Shown here one piece after another: positions 50,501-59,421 of a stretch of 64,000 nt of DNA. Under the pieces are notes generated by a model, which was not told the DNA's origin, searched no databases, and was given only the letters and a program-made list of their open reading frames with translations. The stretch is from a virus. Both the position numbers and the translations under genes were made by a program. The DNA is taken from IMG/VR virus record IMGVR_UViG_3300042806_000062, positions 1 through 64,000 of that record. One strand, written 5' to 3'. Within the stretch, counting starts at the first letter, position 1. Each line of letters starts with the position of its first letter.

Positions 50501-51167
50501 TATTCAATCACCTCGTAATCCAGACCTTGTCCAATACCAAAACCTGCTCTTTGAGCCGCAGATCCTTGTAGTGCAACAATATCTCTTGGATTATTTGTTT
50601 TGCCTTTACTGTAAACCTTTGCTTTGAGTTTCTCCCAAGCATCTTGGTCTCCAGAAGACTTATCAATGTCGACACCTTGTAACGCTGCAAAGAATTTTCT
50701 ATTTTCATTTTCTTCTTTATTCTTTGCTTCTAGTATCGCTACTAGTTCAGGCATTGATATTGATTCCTCCAGTTCTTGATAATTCTTCCAGAATCCTAGA
50801 AGAAATACCTTAGATTCTATCGTGGCGAGATCTAGTTCGCTCCAACTAGAGCCGCCGCTAGTGCGTTTGGGTCGTTCAACTTAATCCCTGCTGCTACTTC
50901 GATTATCTTATAAACTGTTGGTAAGTCAATAACATCTTCTAATTTTTCTTTAGATGCTAATTCTGGATTGTATTGCTTCATAGCAATTACTGCACAATCT
51001 AGTAAAAGATCCATTGACTTAAGATTATCTTCTGCGATTTTTTCGTCAGAAATTTTTTGGAACTCTTTCATGAAGTCCCTTAAGAATTTAATTTTTAAAG
51101 GCTTCATTTCTACCTTTGTACCGTCTTGTAACTCAACTTCAACAACTTCGTAAACACTGCTTGCCAT
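50500..51167 (-). CDS. Tail assembly chaperone GT (produced by -1 frameshift)
   Basis: The 84-aa frame beginning at ATG 50754 continues upstream without a stop to 50865 in the -1 frame of the G gene. After the slip, the sequence reads SSWSELDLATIES, LGFWKNYQELEESI, then MPELVAILEA. Ribosomes translate G from 51167 and slip back one base at CCCAAAC (50871-50865), then read to the stop at 50500, giving G fused to T, about 223 aa in all. The fusion chaperones the tape measure during tail assembly, as in lambda gpG/gpGT. No independent ribosome binding site for 50754 is needed. Confidence 0.88.
50832..51167 (-). CDS. Tail assembly chaperone G (111 aa)
   Basis: Short, acidic helical protein between the tail tube gene and the tape measure. 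It starts after an AGGAGG site and ends at TAG 50832. A C CCA AAC heptamer near its 3' end allows a fraction of ribosomes to make GT. Position and frameshift identify it. Confidence 0.85.
   Translation of the reverse strand: MASSVYEVVEVELQDGTKVEMKPLKIKFLRDFMKEFQKISDEKIAEDNLKSMDLLLDCAVIAMKQYNPELASKEKLEDVIDLPTVYKIIEVAAGIKLNDPNALAAALVGAN
50865..50871 (-). promoter_or_regulatory. -1 ribosomal frameshift heptamer CCCAAAC
   Basis: On the minus strand the G frame reads GAC CCA AAC GCA, so C CCA AAC fits the X XXY YYZ rule. The -1 frame is open from here to 50500. ACTAG and CTAGT flank a short GC-rich loop just downstream and may form a weak hairpin. Confidence 0.85.
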
Positions 51168-51192
51168 CTAATCCTCCTATGGATATAGTTAA

Positions 51193-51221
51193 ATTATAGC
51201 ACAAAACCCACCTCTTGAAAA
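51193..51221 (-). promoter_or_regulatory. Promoter before tail chaperone genes, overlapping a terminator
   Basis: On the minus strand TTTTCA (51221-51216), a 17-nt spacer and TATAAT (51198-51193) with TGC before it (extended -10). The -35 starts in the loop of the terminator hairpin after the tail tube gene. AGGAGG lies before the ATG at 51167. Confidence 0.6.
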
Positions 51222-51229
51222 GAAGTGGG
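51206..51229 (-). terminator. Terminator after the major tail protein gene
   Basis: On the minus strand CCCACTTCTT pairs with AAGAGGTGGG (10 bp, one G-U) around TTC, and is followed by TTTTGTG. The hairpin ends 26 nt past the tail tube stop codon. Confidence 0.8.
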
Positions 51230-51254
51230 CAATGTGTTTATTTAGTTGTTTTGG

Positions 51255-51929
51255 TTATGCACCGACTACACGATCTACGATTTTACCGTAAGAACCGTTT
51301 GATGCTGGAAGTAATCTGAAAGATACTTCGAACATTGATGGAGTATCACGTTTTGCAGATACTGTTACACTGTCGATTGACAATGCACGGTTTGCTACAT
51401 AAACTCTTTCTACTCTGGTTGCTCCTGTTGCTTCTGGATCTCCAGAACCTGGACCAACTGCAATAAGTGCGCGTTCTACTGGAACCGCTCCAAGTTCGCC
51501 TGAGTTTATAACTAAGACGTCTTGTGTTGCTGTACTTGTAAGATCTGCATCTTGACCTGCAATAGATACAAGAAGATTTTCAAGTGTGGCTTCAGCAAAT
51601 GCTGTAACCATATTAACTTGCATACCTTGCTTGTAAAGTTTTGCTACGTCAAGTAATTGATCTACTTGAACTTCACCGAAGTCTGGTTGGAATTGTAATT
51701 CCAAACCGTTCATGGTGTATCCTACGTTTCTCCAGTTTGCGTTTGCTTCTAGTGTATCTGCATATCTAGTTCCAGACACGAATGCTGGTACTGTTGAGAC
51801 AGATCCTGAACCGAAGTTGTAAACCGCTGCTGAACCAGAACCACTTGAGTATTCAAGTGCTCCTGAGTTAGAAACGAATAGTTGTGCTGCACCTACGATA
51901 ATTTGATTGCTATTACCTAAAGTTGCCAT
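51255..51929 (-). CDS. Major tail (tube) protein (224 aa)
   Basis: The gene lies just before the tail chaperones and has its own strong AAGGAGG site, as expected for an abundant tube protein. The sequence is Gly/Ser/Ala/Val-rich and beta-strand-like (LEYSSGSGSAAVYNFGSGS, later PSMFEVSFRLLP) with an EANANWRNVGYTMNG loop. ATG 51929 is chosen over the upstream GTG at 51941, which abuts the ribosome binding site. Confidence 0.82.
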   Translation of the reverse strand: MATLGNSNQIIVGAAQLFVSNSGALEYSSGSGSAAVYNFGSGSVSTVPAFVSGTRYADTLEANANWRNVGYTMNGLELQFQPDFGEVQVDQLLDVAKLYKQGMQVNMVTAFAEATLENLLVSIAGQDADLTSTATQDVLVINSGELGAVPVERALIAVGPGSGDPEATGATRVERVYVANRALSIDSVTVSAKRDTPSMFEVSFRLLPASNGSYGKIVDRVVGA

Positions 51930-51982
51930 ATATTTTTTCACCCTCCTTTTATAAGGAAAAGTGGGGCTGTTTCCTCAATACT

Positions 51983-51988
51983 ATTATA
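51983..51988 (-). promoter_or_regulatory. Possible -10 box before the major tail protein
   Basis: GATATAAT (hexamer 51988-51983, minus strand) lies after the upstream stop. AGGAAA and TTTCCT in the leader can form a hairpin ahead of the AAGGAGG site. Confidence 0.35.
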
Positions 51989-51996
51989 TCGTGCTT

Positions 51997-52596
51997 TTAG
52001 GACTCATTATATTGTCTAGAATGATAGTCGTATTTAATGATAAGATCCCTAGAAGGTCTATATTCCATTAAATTAGATACATCTTGTTGACTTTCTGCAT
52101 ACCCCGATTGAAAAACATTTATACATTGAAACCTATATTTATAATAATCATATACAGAAGCACTTGCAGAAACAGGATAATTATCATATAGTTCTTCTGC
52201 AAATTCATTTATATCATCTGCTGCAGCATCTTCTCTATCTAATACAAGGGTAATTAAAGAAGTAAGGTTAATAGTATTTCCATATCTATCTGCCCCGTTT
52301 GCTACGTCTCCATATAAAGAGCCACCATAAATGGTATATCGCATTTGTTCACTTTTAATAGGATAAAAATATTTATAAGAACCTGTTCTTACTTTAGTAA
52401 ATTTATCAAATACTATATAAGGTAAATCTCCATCTAATATTTCAGGAGGAACATTTCCTGCACCCGCTGGAAAAAATGGAATCAAACTATTGCCACCAAC
52501 TGTTTGTGGATACAGATTATAAAAGGCTGGGGCCTGTGTTCTAAACTGTTCCCACACATATCTATTGATTATATTCTCTGGTCTGTAAAGTGTCAT
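51997..52596 (-). CDS. Tail terminator-like protein (199 aa)
   Basis: No confident family match by eye. It lies just before the tail tube gene in the connector block, where siphoviruses place the tail terminator. Aromatic-rich N-terminus (IINRYVWEQFRTQAPAFYNL). Overlaps the next gene upstream by 4 nt. Confidence 0.6.
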   Translation of the reverse strand: MTLYRPENIINRYVWEQFRTQAPAFYNLYPQTVGGNSLIPFFPAGAGNVPPEILDGDLPYIVFDKFTKVRTGSYKYFYPIKSEQMRYTIYGGSLYGDVANGADRYGNTINLTSLITLVLDREDAAADDINEFAEELYDNYPVSASASVYDYYKYRFQCINVFQSGYAESQQDVSNLMEYRPSRDLIIKYDYHSRQYNES

Positions 52597-53285
52597 ACTC
52601 TTTCTCCTGGTGCATTGTTAATCCAAGATAGTGCTGCTGCTTTACCTATAGATGTAGCATTCTTACTCTTGGATGCAATCTTAACATTCTTTTCATATTC
52701 CTTAGAACCTCTAAAATGATCATAAAATCTAATAGAATTTAGATAGTCTTTAGTAAAATATATATTATAAAATTCATTATATGCCCTTACGAAAGATCCA
52801 CGAGTTGCTCCTCCTCCAGGATTTGCAATATAGATGGGTCCGTTTCTAAAAAACTCTTCTCCTTCTATTTCAAAAAATAATACTTCGGCATCTTTTTCTT
52901 CGATAACTAATGGTATTCCTTCCTCCATAATATTTGCTTTATCATAAAATGGTTCTTTACTTGTTGGAGAAGGGGTATCAGATTGTAAAAAGTCTGCACT
53001 AACTACTGCTGATTTTCCTTGCAATGATACAGAAAGTTCATATAGTCTTGCAAATGGATCTCCTACTTGACCCCATTCATAAACATGGTGCAGCATACCT
53101 GGATGGGATCTAGCAAGTCCATCTAAGTAATCATAGAATACATTAACAGAGGTACTGGCAATTTTCTCTGTTATTTTGTTTTGATTTCTTTTTACTTCAT
53201 CAATAAATCCTTGAGAATAATTTGTTACATTTGTAAGAGTATCTATAAAATTCTTTCCATTAAATTTAACTTTTATAGTACTCAT
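52593..53285 (-). CDS. Tail completion/HK97 gp10-like protein (230 aa)
   Basis: Begins MSTIKVKFNGKNFIDTL, with an N-terminal long helix (NQNKITEKIASTSVNVFYDYLD) resembling gp10-type neck proteins, and a Gly-rich loop (NPGGGATRG) near 150. ATG 53285 forms TAATG with the upstream stop. Assigned mainly by position. Confidence 0.6.
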   Translation of the reverse strand: MSTIKVKFNGKNFIDTLTNVTNYSQGFIDEVKRNQNKITEKIASTSVNVFYDYLDGLARSHPGMLHHVYEWGQVGDPFARLYELSVSLQGKSAVVSADFLQSDTPSPTSKEPFYDKANIMEEGIPLVIEEKDAEVLFFEIEGEEFFRNGPIYIANPGGGATRGSFVRAYNEFYNIYFTKDYLNSIRFYDHFRGSKEYEKNVKIASKSKNATSIGKAAALSWINNAPGERV

Positions 53286-53758
53286 TATTGATCCCACTTT
53301 TGTATTTGTGACTTGCTTATAAATAGTCTAAAATGTCTTAGTGTATGATCATAGTTAAATGTAGGAACTATAGTCTTTACTTCATACTTAGTTTTAATTG
53401 CACCCGCAGCATTAGAAAGGTTTTGTCCATTAATCCATACATCATTTCCTGCAGGGTCTTTAATGTTAGTAATGGCTATTGCGGTAATCGGCATATATGA
53501 ACCATTGCTTTTTTTTCTTAAATCTTCTTTAGTTCTAAAAAATGCATTTGAGTCATACACGAAGTCTTGTCCTTTGGTTTTTAATTCACCAGCAAAACCT
53601 CTATTGGACAGTTCACTTATTACTGAGCAGTATACTGTTCTATCAAATACCCAACTTTTTACTATATTACCATAATCATTTTGTGTGGTTTGAGAATAAT
53701 ATACTTCTGCTGTCATTGGAAACAGTATATCGTCTAAACTAGATGATGGAAGAAACAT
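53285..53758 (-). CDS. Head closure/connector protein (157 aa)
   Basis: Compact beta-type protein with the pattern MTAEVYYSQTTQNDYGNIVKSWVFDRT, similar to head-tail adaptor stoppers (gp16-type). It lies between the adaptor and gp10-like genes, as expected for a head-closure protein. Moderately confident by position. Confidence 0.6.
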   Translation of the reverse strand: MFLPSSSLDDILFPMTAEVYYSQTTQNDYGNIVKSWVFDRTVYCSVISELSNRGFAGELKTKGQDFVYDSNAFFRTKEDLRKKSNGSYMPITAIAITNIKDPAGNDVWINGQNLSNAAGAIKTKYEVKTIVPTFNYDHTLRHFRLFISKSQIQKWDQ

Positions 53759-54648
53759 TACAAAACCCCGATACGAAGCCTGTTTCTATACTTCTCCAAA
53801 ATTTTGTCAACAAACATGTTTCCTGTATTGGTAGTTGGGTTTTTAGAAAACTTAATTTTAAAGTCTTCATTATCAAATGATTCTATATACCTGCTTATGT
53901 ATTTTAGGTTATCCGACTTAATGTCTTGGATTAGCATCTCACATGCCTCTTGGATGTCCTGTGGTACCACTTTCCAGCCATAATCGGCATCTACTCTATA
54001 CTCTGACCCATCTGCAAAAGCAGGGTCCAAATATCGCTCGTGCCATACTGGTTTATAGTTAACCTTGTTTTCAGCGTCAGATTCATTTTCTACATTTGTA
54101 ATTGAAGATCCGTCTTTAGTAATTGCGTATGTTACAAGATTTACACTAGCACTAAGACTTGAATTATATATTAACTCTTCGTTTTTATATACCTTATATA
54201 TTTTATAAATCTTTTCATCAATAGGAAGATAGTCCATACCCATACCAATAATATCTTTTTCTTTTCTAACAAATGGAAAACCTTGTGTTTGAGAGTCTAT
54301 AATATATCTTGCTAATCTTTCATATCCTATTTCACTACCGTCAGTAATTGATAGTGCTGAAGCAACTGAATCTAAGTTGCAATATGGTCTAACAATTTCT
54401 ATGTTTGTCATTATTACAGTGTTGCCACTTGAGTCTTTAACGGATGCTGCTAGTGATCCTGTATAGTCTAAATATTTTGGTGCTAAAGTAAATGATACTG
54501 CTCCAGAAATTGTTGATGCAGATGCTGAAAATGATTCTCCTGTGTAAAGGTCTTCGTAATCTAATGTGTATGTTCCACTTGGAGAAATTGTAAAAGTGGC
54601 GGTAAGAGAAGTAACTTTTTTATATTGTCTTTGATTTAATATTTCCAT
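53758..54648 (-). CDS. Head-tail adaptor protein with Ig-like N-terminus (296 aa)
   Basis: The first 85 residues are beta-strand-rich (LTATFTISPSGTYTLDYEDL), like an Ig-type decoration, and the remainder carries a C-terminal helical region (IQEACEMLIQDIKSDNL) typical of gp15/gp6-type adaptors that bind the portal. First connector gene after the capsid gene. A GGAGG site lies 13 nt before the ATG, longer than usual. Confidence 0.65.
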   Translation of the reverse strand: MEILNQRQYKKVTSLTATFTISPSGTYTLDYEDLYTGESFSASASTISGAVSFTLAPKYLDYTGSLAASVKDSSGNTVIMTNIEIVRPYCNLDSVASALSITDGSEIGYERLARYIIDSQTQGFPFVRKEKDIIGMGMDYLPIDEKIYKIYKVYKNEELIYNSSLSASVNLVTYAITKDGSSITNVENESDAENKVNYKPVWHERYLDPAFADGSEYRVDADYGWKVVPQDIQEACEMLIQDIKSDNLKYISRYIESFDNEDFKIKFSKNPTTNTGNMFVDKILEKYRNRLRIGVL

Positions 54649-54672
54649 ATTTAAATAAAATCCTCCTTACTA

Positions 54673-54681
54673 ATTATATCA
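54673..54681 (-). promoter_or_regulatory. Extended -10 promoter before the connector genes
   Basis: On the minus strand TGATATAAT (hexamer 54678-54673) is followed by TAGTAAGGAGG and the ATG at 54648. It lies just past the capsid-gene hairpin. Confidence 0.55.
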
Positions 54682-54699
54682 TTTATATAAAATGTTGAA

Positions 54700-54724
54700 G
54701 GGGAGACATTTTTGGTGTCTCCCC
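54700..54724 (-). terminator. Hairpin after the major capsid gene
   Basis: On the minus strand GGGGAGACA pairs with TGTCTCCCC (9 bp) around CCAAAAA. The following TTCAACATTTT is only partly U-rich, so termination may be incomplete. Confidence 0.6.
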
Positions 54725-54748
54725 CTCTAATTCCCTAAATAATTTAGG

Positions 54749-55741
54749 TTATTGTTTTGCAAATGCTACTGCATCTGTTTCTTCGATTTGTGCTCCGAAA
54801 CGTAAGAAAGTAGTATATTCAATAGTATCTTTCTTAGGTTGGAACTCACGATGAACAGTAACGTCTCTTTGGAATCCCCAAATACGATTTTCTGGGAATG
54901 TCAAAGATACGAATCCTGCAGGCATCAATGGTACTTCTACCAAAGGAATACCTAGTACACGGTATTGGATTGGAGCACCTAATGTTTGTGGTGCTACACC
55001 GTCAATAACGCGTTCTACGATTCTTTCTGAAGGTAGGTTACCAGATGAGCCAAGACCATTAATGATATCGGCTACTGTTTCGCTAGAAGCATAGAACTTC
55101 ATGGCTGCTCTTGATGCACGATACTTACGTGGCATTGCTAGCACAATTGCTTGCAAGTCTTCAACGTCTGTACCAAATGCTCCACCAGCGTCATTACCAG
55201 TTTGTTCTTTTACATAGAAGCCTTCAAGGATGTTTAGGAATGTATTTGTTCCTGAACCTGTTCCGTTGATTGCTAAGTCTTCAAGATCATTAGCGAATGC
55301 ACGAGTCATTGTACGGACCAAGTGGTCTTCCAATCCTGCGCCTTCGATATTGTCTTCAAGTGCTTCTGATGATACTTCCCAGTCTAATCTAACTTTTTTA
55401 GTTGTGATTTCAACTTTTGTGAAAGTAACTCCAGCGTTAGTGTATGAAGCGTCTGCTTGTGCAGCAGCGCGAATTACACGTTCACCAACATTTAACTTCT
55501 CTAGTTCTGCTGTGTTGCCACGCATTGTTACACGGCGACCATCACGAGCAAGAACTTGTTGCTCGAAAATATATTCGATAAATTGGGCTGACTGTTCAGC
55601 GTTTAGGATACCACCACCATCTCCTGGTGTTGCGGTTCCTACTGGTCCAAGTTGTGATGCTGGAGTAGCAACTCCACCAATTCCTCCTGAAGCAATAACG
55701 CCTGTAACGGCTGCCTTTTCTAAAATTTGTTCTTCTGACAT
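54749..55741 (-). CDS. Major capsid protein (HK97 fold, 330 aa)
   Basis: Follows the protease-scaffold gene and precedes the connectors. Features include an Ala/Gly-rich N-terminal arm, the E-loop/spine region (EHLV-like GAGLEDHLVRTMTRAFANDLEDLAINGTGSG type, about 135-165), an APIQYRVLGIPLVEVP P-domain strand and TIEYTTFLRFGAQIEETDAVAF near the end. A strong GGGAGG site suits high expression, and a hairpin follows. The fold is assigned from family knowledge and position. Confidence 0.88.
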   Translation of the reverse strand: MSEEQILEKAAVTGVIASGGIGGVATPASQLGPVGTATPGDGGGILNAEQSAQFIEYIFEQQVLARDGRRVTMRGNTAELEKLNVGERVIRAAAQADASYTNAGVTFTKVEITTKKVRLDWEVSSEALEDNIEGAGLEDHLVRTMTRAFANDLEDLAINGTGSGTNTFLNILEGFYVKEQTGNDAGGAFGTDVEDLQAIVLAMPRKYRASRAAMKFYASSETVADIINGLGSSGNLPSERIVERVIDGVAPQTLGAPIQYRVLGIPLVEVPLMPAGFVSLTFPENRIWGFQRDVTVHREFQPKKDTIEYTTFLRFGAQIEETDAVAFAKQ

Positions 55742-55768
55742 AATTTTTCACCTCCCAGTGAATTTTGT

Positions 55769-57445
55769 TTAACGATAGAGGTCAGCGGTATTGAGGAAAC
55801 GCCCGCCCCACATCGATCCTTTTTTTATTTTATTTCCCTGCACGACCCCGCCGAGGTCGCCAGACTTACGGATAGCGGTGTCATCTTCAACTGCATCGAC
55901 ACGCTTTCCAAACTCTTCTACATTGCTTTTTACTGTTGTAACTTCCTCTGTTACTTTTGCAACGCTCTTTGTTAATTCGGCAAGTTGTTCATTAATTGAT
56001 TTTACAGTTGCCGCTAAATCTCCAACTGCTGCGGTAACGGACTTGCTAATTTCTTCTACAGAAACTTTAACTGTTTGTACAGCCTTTGCCAAGTCATCAT
56101 CTTTGCTTTCTACAGCAGGAGTTTCGGCTTTTTCAACATCTGCTGGTGCGTCTTCTGCTGGAGCATCTTCTGCAGGAGCAACTGGTGCTACTACTTCTTC
56201 TACTGGAGCATCTTCTGCTACTGCTTCTGCTGGTGCATCTGCTGGAGCATCTGAATCAGACTTAACGATTTCGTCTACAACGACTAATTCGTCTTCTACA
56301 ACTTCTGTTTTTTCAATTTGAACATCTTCTGCAACTACTGTTGCTTCTTGTTCTGTTTTTGCCATATCATTTACCTCCTTATTAGAATTATCAGAAACTT
56401 GTTCTGATTTCATTGTAACTCTTCTCAGAGTTTTCATTTTATGTCCTACAATTGTGTCAGTTGGTTTACCGTCACGGTAGAGCCTAATAGCAACTGCTGG
56501 ATCTTCTGGAGTTCCTGTAATAGTAAAAGAACTATTTGGAACTTTTATTTTTCCATTGCGAACGACCCTAGTTACTTTTCCTCTTGCAGTACCACCGCTT
56601 GAGTTCCATGAAACCATGTCGCCAACTTTAACATTTGACGCTTTGTCCATATCTTCTTCGTCATCTTTCTTTTTTTTCTTAGGTTTAATTGTTGTAGGAT
56701 TTTTAGTAGGAACATTTTCATTAGTCATAGTTCCATTGTATGCTTTAATTAAATTCTTAATTACTTCGTTTTTTTCGTTATCAGTTGTTTCTACAAAACC
56801 TATTAAGGTTTCTCCTGATCTAATATCTTCTTCTTTAGATAGTCTTACAATGTTATTTTCTTTAGACCAGTATACATTTTCAAGTGACATTTTTGTCATT
56901 ATACCGTCAAAAGTATTTTGTCCATCTTCTGCTTTTTGAATAGATACAATATTAGCAAATTGATTTGCAGGATTATCTACAAGCGATAATTCGTGGAGTT
57001 CGTAATCTTTAATAACCCTAATGGATTTATCCATTTCTGGGTCGTATTGGTCTTCCGTATCTTTGATGCTGCCACCAATAGAAAAACCAGAAAGAGTGCC
57101 ATCAAGAACTTTTTCCCAAGTATCTTGAGCACCTTTAGAAATATATGCATCTACGTACACCCCATTATAAAACTTATCTTTATCTTTATCATAAAATTTA
57201 TCTGACTTAAATGACATTACCCTACCCACAGCCACTGGCATGTGCATCTCACGTAAATTTCCACGGAACCTTTCAAAAGCCTTTATACTTACATCAGTAG
57301 GGACAATGTCTGACTGCTTGTCAACATTGTCAAGGGTGGCAAACCCAGAAACGGTTCGCTTCTCTTTATCGATTTTAGCAATTGGCATAGATAACTTAAT
57401 AGAGTTATCTTCTGAGTGCCAAAATGCTTTATGCAAATTAGTCAT
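55769..57445 (-). CDS. Prohead protease fused to scaffold (558 aa)
   Basis: Residues about 15-175 are an HK97-type prohead protease: LREMHMP (catalytic His), DGTLSGFSIGGS (nucleophile Ser) and YELHELSLVDNPAN. After a Lys/Asp-rich linker (about 240-270) and a small beta domain (about 270-340), residues about 365-480 are Ala/Glu/Pro-rich repeats (APAEDAPAED) and about 470-535 a coiled-coil, as in scaffolds. The protease should cleave the scaffold off during capsid maturation. The C-terminus is basic. Confidence 0.9.
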   Translation of the reverse strand: MTNLHKAFWHSEDNSIKLSMPIAKIDKEKRTVSGFATLDNVDKQSDIVPTDVSIKAFERFRGNLREMHMPVAVGRVMSFKSDKFYDKDKDKFYNGVYVDAYISKGAQDTWEKVLDGTLSGFSIGGSIKDTEDQYDPEMDKSIRVIKDYELHELSLVDNPANQFANIVSIQKAEDGQNTFDGIMTKMSLENVYWSKENNIVRLSKEEDIRSGETLIGFVETTDNEKNEVIKNLIKAYNGTMTNENVPTKNPTTIKPKKKKKDDEEDMDKASNVKVGDMVSWNSSGGTARGKVTRVVRNGKIKVPNSSFTITGTPEDPAVAIRLYRDGKPTDTIVGHKMKTLRRVTMKSEQVSDNSNKEVNDMAKTEQEATVVAEDVQIEKTEVVEDELVVVDEIVKSDSDAPADAPAEAVAEDAPVEEVVAPVAPAEDAPAEDAPADVEKAETPAVESKDDDLAKAVQTVKVSVEEISKSVTAAVGDLAATVKSINEQLAELTKSVAKVTEEVTTVKSNVEEFGKRVDAVEDDTAIRKSGDLGGVVQGNKIKKGSMWGGRFLNTADLYR

Positions 57446-57454
57446 ACTACTTCT

Positions 57455-57460
57455 ATTATA
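57455..57460 (-). promoter_or_regulatory. Possible -10 box before the protease-scaffold gene
   Basis: TATAAT (57460-57455, minus strand) lies 9 nt before the ATG with no ribosome binding site other than GAAGTAG, so a 3-nt leader is possible. Confidence 0.4.
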
Positions 57461-57500
57461 TAAGTGTTTATAAGAGATTTTAAAAACTTGTAACTATTTA

Positions 57501-59060
57501 TTATTCTACCGTTCTACCCTCGCCACCAGGACCTCGTCCTGTAGTGGTTGAAGTAGAATCGCTGTTGTTATCAGTTCTTTGTTGATCTCTCATTCTATTG
57601 CCAGTGGCTTGAGTTGTGATCTCTGCTCTTTGTTGAGCACCTAAGACGATAGGTTCTTGTCCACCCATTCTTGATGGGAATCCAAGTCTTTCACGAACCT
57701 CATTAGGAACAACTACCTGCATTCTTAAGTATCGCTCATCAATTTGACTTTGAGTAGTCTCATCGGTCAGGGTTAGTTCGTTAAGTTTAAAAGCAACCAT
57801 ATCGGTTTTTTCTTTTATGATTTTGTTTATAACCTTTTCTAGGTTTCTTTGTGCTGGTCTTGCAACCTGCTCTTTAAAGGTTCTATCAGAAGATATTGCT
57901 GAGGCTATTGAAACTCCAGCGCCTCCTCCTACTTTAGAGAATGGAACTTGATGAGCCATTAAGATATCGTCACGGTTTGATTTGCGATACTTTTCAAATG
58001 ATCCTTCTTGTATTCCATTTTCAATAGGTTCCATTTTAAAGTCTACCTTATTGTCTGTAGAGTCTCCTGGAAGTGGTATATATAGGGTTCTATGGTTTTG
58101 ACCACGAAGTCCTGATTGTAAGAATCTAAACAATTTATCTTCTGCATCAGACGATAGTTTTGCTCCTTTTAAAGTAACTATATATCTTGGCACTGCTTTG
58201 TTTTCAAAATAATCAATATTATATCTACCCGCTAAATTATCTCCAACCATAGCAACAGATGAGGCTACTGTGTCTGGAACTCCATAATAAGAAGTCTTTG
58301 GTGAGTATTTTTTAATGTGAATTAATTCGTTTGGTCTAGGATCGTTAGTTACTGGGTTTGATTCTTTACCTTGAAAGTTTCTAAAATAAACTACTCTTTG
58401 ATTTACTATCTGAATATAACCATCACGCAATCTTCTTACACGCACTGTAGTTGATGGAATATGGCCTACGTATCCGATTTCTCCGTTAACCTTTCTACCA
58501 ATTTCTATATATCCATTACCTGTTGATTCAGCATCAATATATACTTTTTCTAAAATATGGCTAAAGGTATCTTCATCGTTTAGTTCTTCTAGCCACTCGG
58601 TCATTTGAGCCTTTAGTCTTTGGATTTTTCTTTGTGCTCTAATCAATTGTTCATCTGATTCAGCATCTTCTAGTCTTGCTAAAGTTGAGTCTGTGTTGAT
58701 AAATGAATACCCTAAGCCAACAGTATTTGCTACTTTAGCATTTATAGCAGCATGGTTAGCAAATGAGTTTTCATAGAAGAATGCTAGTTCGTCTAAATTG
58801 TATGGTGGAACAACTACATCATAAAGTCCGTATGCTGTAACTATGTCTTGTTCTTGAAATAACTGTTTTGACCCTGTATTTTCTTGACCAGTAAATGCCT
58901 TACTTATTGATCTTGTTGCTCTACGTTTAAAATTTGAATCTAGTCCTGTATATGTTTTTGCTAATTCTGCATCGACCATAAAGTCATCGCTTTTTTCTGG
59001 TCTTTCCATTCTATCTAAATTATCTATTCTTGCAATAGATTCTAATTCTTCATTCTCCAT
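57501..59060 (-). CDS. Portal protein (519 aa)
   Basis: Dodecameric DNA gate between capsid and tail. The sequence has portal features: an early VVPPYNLDELAFFYENS helix, ESTGNGYIEIGRKVNGEIGYVGHIP and VRRLRDGYIQI strands, then PNELIHIKKYSPKTSYYGVPD (the conserved loop of HK97-like portals) and a long C-terminal helix region. It lies before the protease gene, as usual. Confidence 0.9.
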   Translation of the reverse strand: MENEELESIARIDNLDRMERPEKSDDFMVDAELAKTYTGLDSNFKRRATRSISKAFTGQENTGSKQLFQEQDIVTAYGLYDVVVPPYNLDELAFFYENSFANHAAINAKVANTVGLGYSFINTDSTLARLEDAESDEQLIRAQRKIQRLKAQMTEWLEELNDEDTFSHILEKVYIDAESTGNGYIEIGRKVNGEIGYVGHIPSTTVRVRRLRDGYIQIVNQRVVYFRNFQGKESNPVTNDPRPNELIHIKKYSPKTSYYGVPDTVASSVAMVGDNLAGRYNIDYFENKAVPRYIVTLKGAKLSSDAEDKLFRFLQSGLRGQNHRTLYIPLPGDSTDNKVDFKMEPIENGIQEGSFEKYRKSNRDDILMAHQVPFSKVGGGAGVSIASAISSDRTFKEQVARPAQRNLEKVINKIIKEKTDMVAFKLNELTLTDETTQSQIDERYLRMQVVVPNEVRERLGFPSRMGGQEPIVLGAQQRAEITTQATGNRMRDQQRTDNNSDSTSTTTGRGPGGEGRTVE

Positions 59061-59415
59061 TTTTGTTTATCCCTTTTTTAGCATCCATCCAGGCACCAAT
59101 GTCGGTTTCGCTGGCAATATATCCTTCTTTCATTCTTCCAATTTGTTCAGAGTATTCCATATCTGATACTCTTCTTACTCCTGGCATAAAAATTACTTTT
59201 CCTGCTGGGGCATTATAATATCTAGCGGCCTGTGCTACCTTGCTCATCTTATCTAAATCATACTGATTACCTGGAATATTCATTACGTTGCCACCTTTGT
59301 CTCCAAAAGCCTTTCCATTATGATCCATCTGCCACACATATAGGCCATATCTTTGTTGTTTATTAAGTACTTTTAACTTTGACTTACCATTTTTGTCAAT
59401 ATTATTATTATTCAT
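59050..59415 (-). CDS. Small conserved protein before portal (121 aa)
   Basis: Not recognised by function; carries LYVWQMDHNGKAFGDKGGNVMNIPG and a C-terminal helix. It overlaps portal by 11 nt. A head-assembly role is likely by position. There is no ribosome binding site; the -10 lies exactly 6 nt before the ATG. Confidence 0.6.
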   Translation of the reverse strand: MNNNNIDKNGKSKLKVLNKQQRYGLYVWQMDHNGKAFGDKGGNVMNIPGNQYDLDKMSKVAQAARYYNAPAGKVIFMPGVRRVSDMEYSEQIGRMKEGYIASETDIGAWMDAKKGINKNGE

Positions 59416-59421
59416 AACCCA

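Noticed and set aside
50500-50754. Independent 84-aa gene between chaperone and tape measure
   Set aside because: It lacks its own ribosome binding site, and the frame continues upstream to a canonical slippery heptamer; it is the T part of GT.
55230-56321. Long plus-strand frames opposite the capsid and protease-scaffold genes
   Set aside because: These are shadows of Ala/Glu-rich coding sequence on the minus strand; all supported genes in the window run on the minus strand.
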